Notes under the pieces: generated by a model
The model's input: the letters and a program-made list of their open reading frames with translations, nothing else
Told to the model about the DNA's origin: nothing
Database searches by the model: none
DNA from: a virus
Length of the DNA: 45,398 bases
Strand: one strand, 5' to 3'
Virus record (IMG/VR): IMGVR_UViG_3300035670_000388
Coordinates: 1-45,398 of that record
Position numbers and translations under genes: made by a program
In this document: piece by piece, positions 30,328 to 39,060 of the stretch
Layout of the letters: each line of letters begins with the position of its first letter
Numbering within the stretch: position 1 is the stretch's first letter

Positions 30328-30527
30328 ATCAGTGGCTCGGATGGTTAGCGACGATATTGTTCACCGCCATTTATTTTCCTGCGATTGGCAAGCGTTACCA
30401 GAGGATGTTGATGGTAGCACTAATCGCAAATCTGATTGCACTTGGTTATGCGACGATGATTGGACAGTCACCGTTACAAGTTAAGTACCTAATCGCAATC
30501 GTGTTCATTCTGGTATTCAAACGATGA
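30315..30527 (+). CDS. Small three-helix membrane protein, 70 aa
   Basis: Hydrophobic segments lie at about 5-22, 31-48 and 52-68 with short loops. A GTG at 30309 is an alternative start. It is the only membrane protein within the carbohydrate cassette. No family is recognised; a membrane step of glycan handling is a guess. Confidence 0.6.
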   Translation: MYQVDQWLGWLATILFTAIYFPAIGKRYQRMLMVALIANLIALGYATMIGQSPLQVKYLIAIVFILVFKR

Positions 30528-31363
30528 CCGTAAAAGTTTGTTTCATTTATGATCCGTGGGATAACGAGAAGACGCTTCGTCTGTACAAGAAGATGACTCC
30601 TCAATCCTCTGGTTGCTGGAAGGACTTGGTTGCTGTCACAGACCAGAACGATGCTGATTGGTGTGTAGTCGTTGACGATACCTCAAGGCCGATGAATCCA
30701 GAGCGTACTTTGTACATCGGCGCACACCCGTATATGGCTGGTTACGAAGGATACAGAGATTTATCACGACATAAACACAAGCTTGATTTGAAGGATACCT
30801 TCGGCTTCGGTGAGTGGTGGCTTAACTATGACTGGGATTATTTAACGGCTCTTGAACCTCCGCAGAAGGACAAAGATTGTTGCTTCATCATTTCTGACTC
30901 GGTGGGTGGATATGGGAGAGAGCGAAGAAAACAACTCGCCATAGAGTTAAATGGGCGCATTGATATTTATGGTCGCATTAGCGGTGTTGGTGCTGGTTGC
31001 CTCGGAGATATAAGTCAAGACGGTGGCAATCACATGTGGGGGAAAGAGGATGTATTACGGCGATATAGATACTCCGTGGAAGTCGATGTCGGGCCGACGA
31101 GGAACTACTTCTCAGAACGTATATTCGATTCCTTGCTTATGTGGTGTATGCCGCTGGTTTGGGGTGGAACCAATGTTGAGGAGTATCTTCCTAAAGACTC
31201 ATTCCGCTACATTGATATTTACGGGGACGGGTCAGACATTCTTGAGATTTGTAAAAGTGATGCTCGGGAAAAGAATATCGAAGCAATTAGAGAAGCAAGG
31301 AATCTTCTATTAAACAAGTACAACATCTTCGCAAGAGCTTGGGAGTATATAAGCCAACAATGA
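30524..31363 (+). CDS. GT10 (fucosyltransferase-like) glycosyltransferase
   Basis: Residues near 185-225 (RYSVEVDVGPTRNYFSERIF, then DSLLMWCMPLVWGGTNVEEYLP) reproduce the GT10 acceptor of GDP-fucose: an aromatic stretch, an S/T-E-K/R-I-x-D block and the PLVWGG-N-x-x-x-x-P end. GT10 enzymes use GDP-6-deoxyhexoses, so the product of the neighbouring GDP-mannose 4,6-dehydratase branch would be a sensible donor (inference). The start overlaps the previous stop by ATGA. Confidence 0.75.
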   Translation: MTVKVCFIYDPWDNEKTLRLYKKMTPQSSGCWKDLVAVTDQNDADWCVVVDDTSRPMNPERTLYIGAHPYMAGYEGYRDLSRHKHKLDLKDTFGFGEWWLNYDWDYLTALEPPQKDKDCCFIISDSVGGYGRERRKQLAIELNGRIDIYGRISGVGAGCLGDISQDGGNHMWGKEDVLRRYRYSVEVDVGPTRNYFSERIFDSLLMWCMPLVWGGTNVEEYLPKDSFRYIDIYGDGSDILEICKSDAREKNIEAIREARNLLLNKYNIFARAWEYISQQ

Positions 31364-32109
31364 AAATGTCGGTCATTGTTACATTTACGAAGGGCGATCA
31401 AGAGCGACAAGAAGGATTGATTAAGCTCTTTGATTGCCTTAAGAGACAGACGTTCCGAGACTTTGAGTTGATCCTTTGTGAAATGACGCTTGATGGAACG
31501 ACAGTCTATACGCCCTACAAGCCAGATTTGCACATCGTAAAGAAGTACAACGGATGGTTCAACAAGAGTTGGGTTAGCAATGTCGCAGTAAGGAAAGCGA
31601 AATACGATCTTATTTTGTCCTTAGACGCTGACACCTTATTTGACAAGGATTATCTACAGACGATTTCTGACTACTACGACCAGTACCACAACGAGTTCTT
31701 CATCCCGTGGGACAAGTGCATCATGGGAGTTGGGCGTGATGAGCCGACTGAGAGAATCGTTGACGGAAAGTACATGAGGGCCGCTGCTAGGGCTTGGTGC
31801 GTTACGAAAGAGTTCTACTGGCGCATCGGTGGAATGAACGAGAAATACTTTGGCTATGGAGCTGAAGACCAAGACGTTTATTTCAGAGCTGAACACTTGT
31901 TGAAGATAGTGATGTTCATGCCTTACACGATCCATCATCACTACCACCACTTTCATCCGAAGGATAGTGCGTTCCCGCTTAATCCTCATCGGGTAGTACT
32001 ACTAGAAGAAACGCAGAAGAATTTACAGGGTGAGATTGATAAGTTGGTTGCCATAGTACCGAACCTGAGTGACGAGAGACCATACTTTGAAAATAGACCT
32101 ATTCCGTAA
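31360..32109 (+). CDS. GT2/GT27-like glycosyltransferase
   Basis: The N-half has MSVIVTFTKGDQERQEGLIK and a SLDADT metal motif; the C-half has GGMNEKYFGYGAEDQDVYFR, the galactosyltransferase-type (GT27/7C) acceptor block. The ATG at 31360 overlaps the previous stop. The 249-residue length fits a single-domain GT-A transferase. Donor and acceptor unknown. Confidence 0.82.
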   Translation: MKMSVIVTFTKGDQERQEGLIKLFDCLKRQTFRDFELILCEMTLDGTTVYTPYKPDLHIVKKYNGWFNKSWVSNVAVRKAKYDLILSLDADTLFDKDYLQTISDYYDQYHNEFFIPWDKCIMGVGRDEPTERIVDGKYMRAAARAWCVTKEFYWRIGGMNEKYFGYGAEDQDVYFRAEHLLKIVMFMPYTIHHHYHHFHPKDSAFPLNPHRVVLLEETQKNLQGEIDKLVAIVPNLSDERPYFENRPIP

Positions 32110-32782
32110 CGGACTCTTTGAGCATCTGAAGCAGTACAACAAAGAAATAATCGACATCTGCGATAGGCATAAGATTCTTCCTTTCGGTGGACATGGGAAC
32201 GGTAAGGATGAGAGTTCTTGGTGGTTTAATCCGAGGGAGATTCAGAAGCTCCACTTAACGTCCACTTGGAAGGAGAGGGGAGAAATCATCTACCCTGAAC
32301 CTAATCCACTGGTATACGACAAGAAGTTCTGCCTAATCCTTTATGTTCCGAATTACTTGGCACTTTGGTTGACTTGGGAGTTGATGCCTAAGAATATCTT
32401 ATTTGAGGATTTGGGAAGTGGTTTGAGTCAGGTTTCATTCTATTTACATAAGCTTGGTTATCAAAACTTCAGCTTGGTTGAAAACTTCAAGTACCTCGGC
32501 TCAGATTTGTTCTACGACTTTGTTGAAACTACAAAGTTGCCTTATGTGCTGAACAAGAGTGGAACAAAGCCACAAGTAACGAACATTGTAGGACATCATC
32601 CTTATCCGAAGATTATTGAGAGAAGTAACGAATTGTTCGTCACTTATCAGAAAGACGAGTTGATGAATCTATTCGATAACTTAGAAGGCTACAAGCGTTT
32701 GTGCGAGGATTCTGACGGTCTATCAGTCGCATACTCAAGAGAAGATAAATACGACGAGTTTATGGAGAAGCTCAATGCCTAG
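32069..32782 (+). CDS. Methyltransferase-like protein, 237 aa
   Basis: ILFEDLGSGLSQVSFYLHKL followed by GYQNFSLVEN resembles the SAM-binding loop and acidic strand end of class I methyltransferases; other motifs are weak. The start is uncertain: GTG at 32069 or TTG at 32087, both inside the previous gene. Assigned to the cassette by overlap with both neighbours. Confidence 0.55.
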   Translation: MTRDHTLKIDLFRNGLFEHLKQYNKEIIDICDRHKILPFGGHGNGKDESSWWFNPREIQKLHLTSTWKERGEIIYPEPNPLVYDKKFCLILYVPNYLALWLTWELMPKNILFEDLGSGLSQVSFYLHKLGYQNFSLVENFKYLGSDLFYDFVETTKLPYVLNKSGTKPQVTNIVGHHPYPKIIERSNELFVTYQKDELMNLFDNLEGYKRLCEDSDGLSVAYSREDKYDEFMEKLNA

Positions 32783-33734
32783 AGCTTTGATACTTGGGAT
32801 TACGGGCCAAGATGGTTCTTATCTTTCTGAGTTATTGAGGGAGAAAGGTTACGAAGTCCACGGAGTAATTCGGCGTACATCGTTACCGAACACAGGACGC
32901 ATCGACCACATCTTTGATCCTGAATCAAAGAAGTTCATTCACTACGGTGATTTGGAGGAAGGTCTTGATGGACTTATTCACAAGATTCAACCTGATGAGG
33001 TATATAACCTCGCCGCCATGTCGCATGTCAAGATTTCGTTCGATATTCCTGTCTATACTGGAATGGTTAACGCTATTGGTGTTACGAAGTTGCTTGAAGC
33101 TGTCAGGCAAATCAAGCCAGACACGAAGGTGTACCAAGCCTCGTCGAGTGAAATGTTCGGTTCTACGCCTCCACCGCAGAACGAAGAAACAAAGATGAAT
33201 CCTGTAAGCCCGTATGGAGTAGCAAAACTGTACGCTTATCACATGGTTAGAAGCTACAGAACAGGATACGGTTTATTCGCTTGTAACGGCATCTTATTCA
33301 ACCACGAATCTGAACGGAGAGGCGTAAATTTTGTAACGAGGAAGATAACCCTCGGAGCGGCGAGGATTAGATGTGGTCTTCAGGACAAACTCTACCTCGG
33401 AAACTTAGATGCACTACGAGATTGGGGTCACTCCAAGGATTATATGAGAGCCATCCATCTCATTATGCAACAGCCGAAGCCTGACGATTACGTTGTTGCA
33501 ACAGGCGAATACCATACAGTTAGAGAGTTTCTTGATCGTGTATTTGACTACATGGGATTGTCAATTAAGAAGCATCTCGTAACTGATGATGTTTATAGGA
33601 GGCCAAATGAGGTTCCAGCACTTCTTGGAGACGCTACGAAAATTAGGTCGCTTGGTTGGAAGCCTGAGATTACCTTTGACGAGTTAGTGAAAAGGATGTG
33701 CGATGCTGACATTAAGCTCGTTACACAGCGATAA
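32775..33734 (+). CDS. gmd: GDP-mannose 4,6-dehydratase
   Basis: It has the NAD(P)-binding GITGQDGS (8-15), SSSE (123-126) and the catalytic YGVAK (Tyr147, Lys151), with GMVNAIGVTKLLEAV and HYGDL as in Gmd. The enzyme converts GDP-mannose to GDP-4-keto-6-deoxymannose, the branch point for GDP-fucose, GDP-rhamnose and GDP-perosamine. At 319 residues it is slightly shorter than usual bacterial enzymes. It overlaps both neighbours by a few bases. Confidence 0.92.
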   Translation: MPRALILGITGQDGSYLSELLREKGYEVHGVIRRTSLPNTGRIDHIFDPESKKFIHYGDLEEGLDGLIHKIQPDEVYNLAAMSHVKISFDIPVYTGMVNAIGVTKLLEAVRQIKPDTKVYQASSSEMFGSTPPPQNEETKMNPVSPYGVAKLYAYHMVRSYRTGYGLFACNGILFNHESERRGVNFVTRKITLGAARIRCGLQDKLYLGNLDALRDWGHSKDYMRAIHLIMQQPKPDDYVVATGEYHTVREFLDRVFDYMGLSIKKHLVTDDVYRRPNEVPALLGDATKIRSLGWKPEITFDELVKRMCDADIKLVTQR

Positions 33735-34071
33735 ACGGGGAAGTATTTCGTTGGTGAAAGGAAGCCTATTGGCTTACCCAGAGGTAACGATATTCCACAC
33801 CAAGGCAGGAATGGCTCGTGGTGGTTGTGTACACAATTTGAGCGACGAGTACACATGCGTTATTAACGGGATTGTTGAGTATAGGGTCGGTGAATCTACG
33901 TTCTTGTTGCAAGATGGTGATTCGATGGTGATTCCAAGGGGGATGCCTCACTACTTATTCTCTATCAGCGATTCAGTTGTTCTTGAGTGGGGAGCTACCG
34001 AGGAAGAAAAGAAAGAGAAGCATCCAGAGTTCAGGGCAATGGTGGATGAGATAAATGATCCAGCAAATTGA
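33703..34071 (+). CDS. Cupin-domain protein
   Basis: A small beta-barrel pattern is clear (GSLLAYPEVTIFHTKAGMAR, GGCVHNLSDEY, GDSMVIPRGMPHYLF) with candidate metal ligands His44 and His82. Cupins beside nucleotide-sugar genes are often sugar 3,4-ketoisomerases or epimerases; this one could equally be a binding protein. It lies between gmd and the aminotransferase, overlapping both. Confidence 0.7.
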   Translation: MLTLSSLHSDKRGSISLVKGSLLAYPEVTIFHTKAGMARGGCVHNLSDEYTCVINGIVEYRVGESTFLLQDGDSMVIPRGMPHYLFSISDSVVLEWGATEEEKKEKHPEFRAMVDEINDPAN

Positions 34072-35119
34072 GCCATCCTTCGGATTAGAGGAAGCGGAAG
34101 AGTTAAAGAGATACATTCTGTCAGGTGGTTGGGGGACAGATCATGTTTATACCCGCCAATTTGAGGATGAACTTGCTAAGTTCTTAGGCGTTAAGTATTG
34201 CTCGGTCACGACAAGCGGAACTCAGGCGCTTATCTTTGCTCTAATGTCTGTAGGAGTAAAAGAAGGAGATGAAGTTATATGTCCATCTTTGACAATGATA
34301 GCAACGCCAAACGCCGTAAGAGCGGTAGGCGCAAAACCTATATTCGTAGACGTAAACAAATATGGGGTGATGGACACACAACAGCTTTTGGAAAGGGTAT
34401 CTCCTCAAACGAAAGCAATTTTATATGTCAGCCTGAACGGAAGGGCGACGGATTTACACTCTATACTAGATCAAATTCTTGATAGAGGGATTTATCTGAT
34501 TGAGGATGCCTGTCAGTCGCTTGGGTCGAAGCATAATGGACAATATTTAGGGACGATAGGCCATATTGGATGCTTCTCGTTATCGCCGCATAAGGTTATA
34601 TCGACTGGGCAAGGGGGCTTTGCTGTCACAGATGATGAGAAACTAATCACAAAGTTCCGAAAGCTTAGAGACTTTGGACGCATTAAGGGTGGTGTAGATA
34701 TACACCCAGAGTTTGGCCTTAATGGAAAGTTCACCGACTTCCAGTCCATCATCGGCTTGGAGCAGCTAAAGAAGCTTCCTAAAAGATTGGAACAGAAGAA
34801 AACAATCTTTAAGTTGTATAAAGATATATTAGGAAACAGCATAAACTTTATAAAGAATGATGAATTCGTAGTTCCGTGGTTTATGGATGTGTATGTTCCA
34901 AATCCAGACTCTTTAAGGAAATACCTCGACTCTGAAGGAATTGGTTCAAGGAGGATGTATCCCCCATGCCACACTCAGGGTTGTTACAAAGACTCGGCAG
35001 TTCTACCGATGACAACGCTTTTATCGAACATGGGTATCTGGCTACCGTCAAGCCCTCATTTAGAAGAGCGTCAGATTACGCACATTTGCGACAGGATAAA
35101 ATGGTTCATCGGAAAATAG
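34055..35119 (+). CDS. DegT/PerA-like sugar aminotransferase
   Basis: The PLP lysine is Lys180 in FSLSPHKVISTGQGG, with Asp151 in LIEDACQSLG and TSGTQALIFAL at 53-63. This is the DegT/DnrJ/EryC1/StrS family. Given gmd two genes upstream, the likely substrate is GDP-4-keto-6-deoxymannose, giving GDP-perosamine; the family cannot by itself fix the sugar. 354 residues is normal. Confidence 0.85.
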   Translation: MIQQIEPSFGLEEAEELKRYILSGGWGTDHVYTRQFEDELAKFLGVKYCSVTTSGTQALIFALMSVGVKEGDEVICPSLTMIATPNAVRAVGAKPIFVDVNKYGVMDTQQLLERVSPQTKAILYVSLNGRATDLHSILDQILDRGIYLIEDACQSLGSKHNGQYLGTIGHIGCFSLSPHKVISTGQGGFAVTDDEKLITKFRKLRDFGRIKGGVDIHPEFGLNGKFTDFQSIIGLEQLKKLPKRLEQKKTIFKLYKDILGNSINFIKNDEFVVPWFMDVYVPNPDSLRKYLDSEGIGSRRMYPPCHTQGCYKDSAVLPMTTLLSNMGIWLPSSPHLEERQITHICDRIKWFIGK

Positions 35120-35511
35120 TATATACCTACGGAGCATTTGATTTGCTTCATCCAGCGCATGTTCAACTGCTTGAGAAAGCGAAGGATATGGGATGTCACT
35201 TGGTTGTTGGTATTTTAAGTGATGAGGCGATTCGATGCAGGAAGGGAAATGACAGACCAATCCAGCCGTATGACGATCGTTCCTTCATTGTTCGTTCTCT
35301 GAGATGCGTAGATGAGGTGGTAAGGCAGGAGACATACGATCCCGTCCCTTCGATGAATAAGTACGAGATTGATATTCTGACGAAGGGTGATGATTGGGAC
35401 GATTGCATCATCTCGGCGAAGCAGTACGGATGCGAGTTCAAGAAGCTCTATTACAACGATAAATATTCAACCACAAAGATGGTGAAGAAGATAAATGAAG
35501 CTAATAAGTAA
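35101..35511 (+). CDS. TagD-like cytidylyltransferase
   Basis: The start at 35101 gives 136 residues with TYGAFDLLHPAHVQLLEKAK (an HxxH nucleotide-binding motif, here HPAH), KGDDWDD and KYSTTKMV. These match the glycerol-3-phosphate cytidylyltransferase pattern (TagD: GDDWEG, STTKI). It probably makes CDP-glycerol or a related CDP-alcohol, a donor suited to the LicD protein encoded just downstream. Confidence 0.8.
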   Translation: MVHRKIVYTYGAFDLLHPAHVQLLEKAKDMGCHLVVGILSDEAIRCRKGNDRPIQPYDDRSFIVRSLRCVDEVVRQETYDPVPSMNKYEIDILTKGDDWDDCIISAKQYGCEFKKLYYNDKYSTTKMVKKINEANK

Positions 35512-36019
35512 CAATCTCAAGGGGCGTGTTCCTTTTCCGAAGGATGCTGTTGTTAGAGTTAACTCTGCGTGGGTCAAGAGTGCAAAAGACCTAGAGAAGA
35601 TTTTAAGGGATAACGAGGACTCAGAAGTGTTCCTTGATTATCCGAGCGGTAGGACGAAGCCTCCGAAGCCAGTCTTGGACTTGGTGGATTTAATCTTGGC
35701 GGCAACGAAGCATCAGAATGTAAAGCACTTCGCAGTTTCTAATGCTGAAAATAAAGAGTTCTTAGAACATATACTAAAGAGACTACCAGACCATACGAGT
35801 CTTGTTCCTAAAATTGAGACTCTAAATGGTATTAGAAATATAGAGTCTATTATTAAGGCAAGTAGATGCAAAAGAGTAATGTTAGACCGTGAAGACCTTT
35901 ATCTCAACTGTGGAACTGACACTCGGCTTTATGAAAACAGCATCGGAATTTTAAAGGATAAGTGCGGTGAACTAGGAGTCAAAGTCTTAGAACTTAATGG
36001 AGTGTACTTCGATGAGTAA
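35495..36019 (+). CDS. Pyruvate-kinase/aldolase-like domain protein
   Basis: The C-terminal half (TSLVPKIETLNGIRNIESII, then KRVMLDREDL) recalls the metal- and phosphate-binding barrel strands of pyruvate kinase and HpcH/CitE aldolases (K-I-E...G-I-x-N-I). The 174 residues are too few for a whole barrel, so it may be a partial domain. Placed between TagD and LicD, it could supply or handle a three-carbon unit, which is speculation. Confidence 0.5.
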   Translation: MKLISNNLKGRVPFPKDAVVRVNSAWVKSAKDLEKILRDNEDSEVFLDYPSGRTKPPKPVLDLVDLILAATKHQNVKHFAVSNAENKEFLEHILKRLPDHTSLVPKIETLNGIRNIESIIKASRCKRVMLDREDLYLNCGTDTRLYENSIGILKDKCGELGVKVLELNGVYFDE

Positions 36020-36590
36020 ACTGTGGGAGCGTGGGCAGGAAGGTGGCATTACTCGGCCGATTAACAGGGATGCTCTTTACAAGAACCTTAAGGATGTTTA
36101 TGAGGTGTTTCAAGAGCATGGGATTAAGTGCTGGCTCTCGCATGGGACGATGCTTGGCGTTTACCGAGATGGCGATTTCATTCCGTGGGACGATGATGCT
36201 GATGTCGGAGCTGATATTAGGACTGCTGATAGGAGATTAGAGGCAGAGGAGAAGCTGAGAGATATGGGCTTCTTCGTCCCTCAAATTGGGGATAGGACAC
36301 GACCCGTCAGCGAAGTAGATAACATGCCATACCACGATACCGTAGCTATTAGAGATGGTGAGAAGATTGAGGTTTGGTGGTACGAGAAGATTGGCGACAA
36401 ATATGTGTATGACGTTGATAGACACGCATGGCTCCAGCATCCAGAGAAGTATTACGACACATTGGCAACAATAGATTTTAAAGGGACTCATTTTAACATT
36501 CCGAGTCATATAGAACAGTGGTTAGAGATGATGTACTCAAGCGATTGGAACGTCCCACAGGAAGGGCGCAAATACAATAATCAGGGGTAA
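36012..36590 (+). CDS. LicD-family phosphotransferase
   Basis: HGIKCWLSHGTMLGVYRDGD and IPWDDDADVG (Asp60-62, Asp64) are the LicD signature; these Asp residues hold the metal of a nucleotidyltransferase-like fold. LicD proteins move phosphocholine or other phospho-alcohols from CDP donors onto sugars. With the TagD-like gene next to it, glycerol phosphate is a plausible cargo. The ATG at 36012 has GGAG upstream; an ATG at 35997 is the alternative. Confidence 0.82.
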   Translation: MSKLWERGQEGGITRPINRDALYKNLKDVYEVFQEHGIKCWLSHGTMLGVYRDGDFIPWDDDADVGADIRTADRRLEAEEKLRDMGFFVPQIGDRTRPVSEVDNMPYHDTVAIRDGEKIEVWWYEKIGDKYVYDVDRHAWLQHPEKYYDTLATIDFKGTHFNIPSHIEQWLEMMYSSDWNVPQEGRKYNNQG

Positions 36591-36592
36591 CT

Positions 36593-37507
36593 ATGAATAA
36601 AACATTCACAAGTATGAAGACCGTTGTAGGAGGGAACGTACAAGATACGTCTTCAGCGATGCTTTCTCTTATCGGCGGGTATATCAACGATAGGTACAAG
36701 GAAGTTAGGCAGCGGATCAAGCATAGTTTACTCCAGACTGGTCGCCTTGATTATACGGTGACTGTTGCGACTGAGGATATCGTTCTACCAGATGATGTTA
36801 ATGATGTTGTCTCGGTGATTGACAAGACGAACCTTAGACAGCTTGAGGAGATATCGGCGCAGAAGTGGGTTAACGAGAACTACTCGACGATTGATACGGC
36901 TGGAACTGTAAACAGCTACTTCGTCTACGATTCTGTTGTGAGGGCGCAACCAGCGGCCAGCGGTGTTGTAACGGTTGTTTCTTCTTCAGCGGCAGACACG
37001 ACACAGACCATTTATGTGAATGGCATCAATGCTAACGGTCAGCAAGTGGACGAGTCAATCACCATCACTGGAACCTCTAATGCCAGTGGGTCAGTCTCAT
37101 TTACTAGAATCCTTGGTTTATCGAAGAGTTCAGTAACCGCTGGTACAGTTACAGTGACACGAGATACGACCACTCTTGCGTATATGGCTCCCGACCAGAC
37201 GACTCATTATGTGCGTCTGATGCGCTTTAACTGCGCTCCTACAGCATCGTTTAACTGCGAGATTATCTACACTCAGAAGTTGTTACCGATGCTGAATGAT
37301 TACGACTATCCGACAGTTGATTGCGGAGATGTTTTGGAGGCTGGAGCTACAGCAGATGCTTGGAGATACAAAAGGCAATACTCCAAGGCAACGGATTGGG
37401 AACAGATTTACGAGAAGAAACTGGCGAATCTGGCTTACGACTTTGATAGCAGACCTAACAGGGTCACTATGTTCAACCCGATAACATACAACAGGGACAT
37501 CGTTTAA
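36593..37507 (+). CDS. Head-tail connector candidate with Ig-like insertion
   Basis: The N-terminus (SLIGGYINDRYKEVRQRIKH) and C-terminus (YSKATDWEQIYEKKLANLAY) form helical parts like small podovirus adaptor proteins; the middle (about 110-215) is a Ser/Thr/Val-rich beta domain similar to Ig-like virion inserts. It is the first gene after the carbohydrate cassette and overlaps the nozzle gene by one base. Confidence 0.6.
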   Translation: MNKTFTSMKTVVGGNVQDTSSAMLSLIGGYINDRYKEVRQRIKHSLLQTGRLDYTVTVATEDIVLPDDVNDVVSVIDKTNLRQLEEISAQKWVNENYSTIDTAGTVNSYFVYDSVVRAQPAASGVVTVVSSSAADTTQTIYVNGINANGQQVDESITITGTSNASGSVSFTRILGLSKSSVTAGTVTVTRDTTTLAYMAPDQTTHYVRLMRFNCAPTASFNCEIIYTQKLLPMLNDYDYPTVDCGDVLEAGATADAWRYKRQYSKATDWEQIYEKKLANLAYDFDSRPNRVTMFNPITYNRDIV

Positions 37508-39060
37508 TGGCTAAATTAGCTGGCAAGTCAAGAGCCGCCGATGATGAGTACCTATTCATTGTAAGGAGAGATTTGTCTGGAGGCCAGAACAACAGGCAAC
37601 ACGCCTCTATCATTCCCGACACTCAGGCTGATACTTTGACGAATGTTGATATCTCAATACCAGGAGAAAGAATCAGACGTAAAGGATGTACCGTAATTCA
37701 AGATTTGGGTGCTACTACGATTACTGGTCTTTTTGGATACGATCCGCAAGGGGAGACTGCGAATCTATTAGCAACCACTGGAGCAACGCTTAATCGGTGG
37801 GTTGGTACTGGTTCATTCGTAGATGTTCCTATTACGATGACCTCTGGACTTCCGACCAAGATGATTAAGGCGTATAAGACTCCGACTGGTGATGTCACTT
37901 TAATAAGTAACGGGACTGATAATGTTCAAGAGATGGCTCCTGATTACACTGTGACGGACTTGGGGGATACGAACACATCGCCGCCTAAGACTAAAGTGAT
38001 GGCGGCTTATCGTAACCGAGTGTGGGCTTTGAAGGATGATTTGGCCTACTTCTCCGATGCCGCTCCTTCTAACTGGGCCTCTAGCTTTGATAGAACCTCA
38101 AACGCTTATCGTATGCCTTTGGGTGAGGAGCGTTTCATTCTTGCAACAAGGGACGCTGGCTTAATATTCGGAGGGAAGGAACAGATTTGGGGATTGAATC
38201 CTACTGGGACTACACCTGCCGCTACTGATAAACCTGAGAAGTTACTGGATTATGGTTGCGCCGCTGGAGATACCGCATGTCAGGTTGGTGATGATTATCT
38301 CTACCTCGCCTTCGATGGTGTTAGGGCAATCAAGAGGACAATCCAAGATAAATTACAGGCAGGGAACTCGTACCCCTTATCGTATGTCTTGAAAGATGAG
38401 TTTGAAGTTATTAACTGGGCGCAGATTCAGAAGGCGTGTTCCGTCTACTTCGATAATAAGTATCTCATCGCTTTGCCGACTGGTAATTCAACCTATAACA
38501 ATGTTGTGTGGGTCTATTATCCTGCTTCTAACGCATGGACAGTTATCACTGGCTGGAACGTCGGATGCTGGGCTACTTTTAAGGTCAACGGTGAAGAGAG
38601 ACTTTACTACGGAGAGGCGAGTGCTGATGGAAAGGTTTATAGAGCCTTCTACGGAGCCTCCGACAATGGAACCGCCATTGAATATATTGAGATTGGGAAG
38701 GCCGAGGACATGGGCCAACCGATCAAGAAGAAGTGCGGTGGGGAGCTGAAGGTTGTCGCTAAACCTGCTGGCAACTATACCGTCACAGTTCAAGCGTCCT
38801 TCGACAACGGCTCATTCAACACTTTGGGGACTCTTAGCATTGATGGAAACTTAATCACCTTTCCAACAACCTTTCCCGTCAACTTCTATACCGATGCAGA
38901 GGTATACAAGAAGTTTCACTTAGACTCCTATGGGCCTTGGTATCAGATTAAGACAAAAGTAACGCACAATACCGTAACAACCAACGCCGATGATTTGACG
39001 ATTTATGAGACATCGGTAATCACTCATCTTGAAGAATATATTGCGGAGGAAGAAGTCTAA
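37507..39060 (+). CDS. Tail nozzle / stabilisation-like protein
   Basis: A 517-residue strand-rich protein begins LSGGQNNRQHASIIPDTQAD and has repeated blade-like segments (ITGLFGYDPQGETANLLATT, KVMAAYRNRVWALKDDLAYF, VWVYYPASNAWTVITGW), suggesting a beta-propeller. T7 gp12 and P22 gp10 type tail proteins are such propellers, closing the tail tip. Name by fold and position only. Confidence 0.65.
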   Translation: MAKLAGKSRAADDEYLFIVRRDLSGGQNNRQHASIIPDTQADTLTNVDISIPGERIRRKGCTVIQDLGATTITGLFGYDPQGETANLLATTGATLNRWVGTGSFVDVPITMTSGLPTKMIKAYKTPTGDVTLISNGTDNVQEMAPDYTVTDLGDTNTSPPKTKVMAAYRNRVWALKDDLAYFSDAAPSNWASSFDRTSNAYRMPLGEERFILATRDAGLIFGGKEQIWGLNPTGTTPAATDKPEKLLDYGCAAGDTACQVGDDYLYLAFDGVRAIKRTIQDKLQAGNSYPLSYVLKDEFEVINWAQIQKACSVYFDNKYLIALPTGNSTYNNVVWVYYPASNAWTVITGWNVGCWATFKVNGEERLYYGEASADGKVYRAFYGASDNGTAIEYIEIGKAEDMGQPIKKKCGGELKVVAKPAGNYTVTVQASFDNGSFNTLGTLSIDGNLITFPTTFPVNFYTDAEVYKKFHLDSYGPWYQIKTKVTHNTVTTNADDLTIYETSVITHLEEYIAEEEV

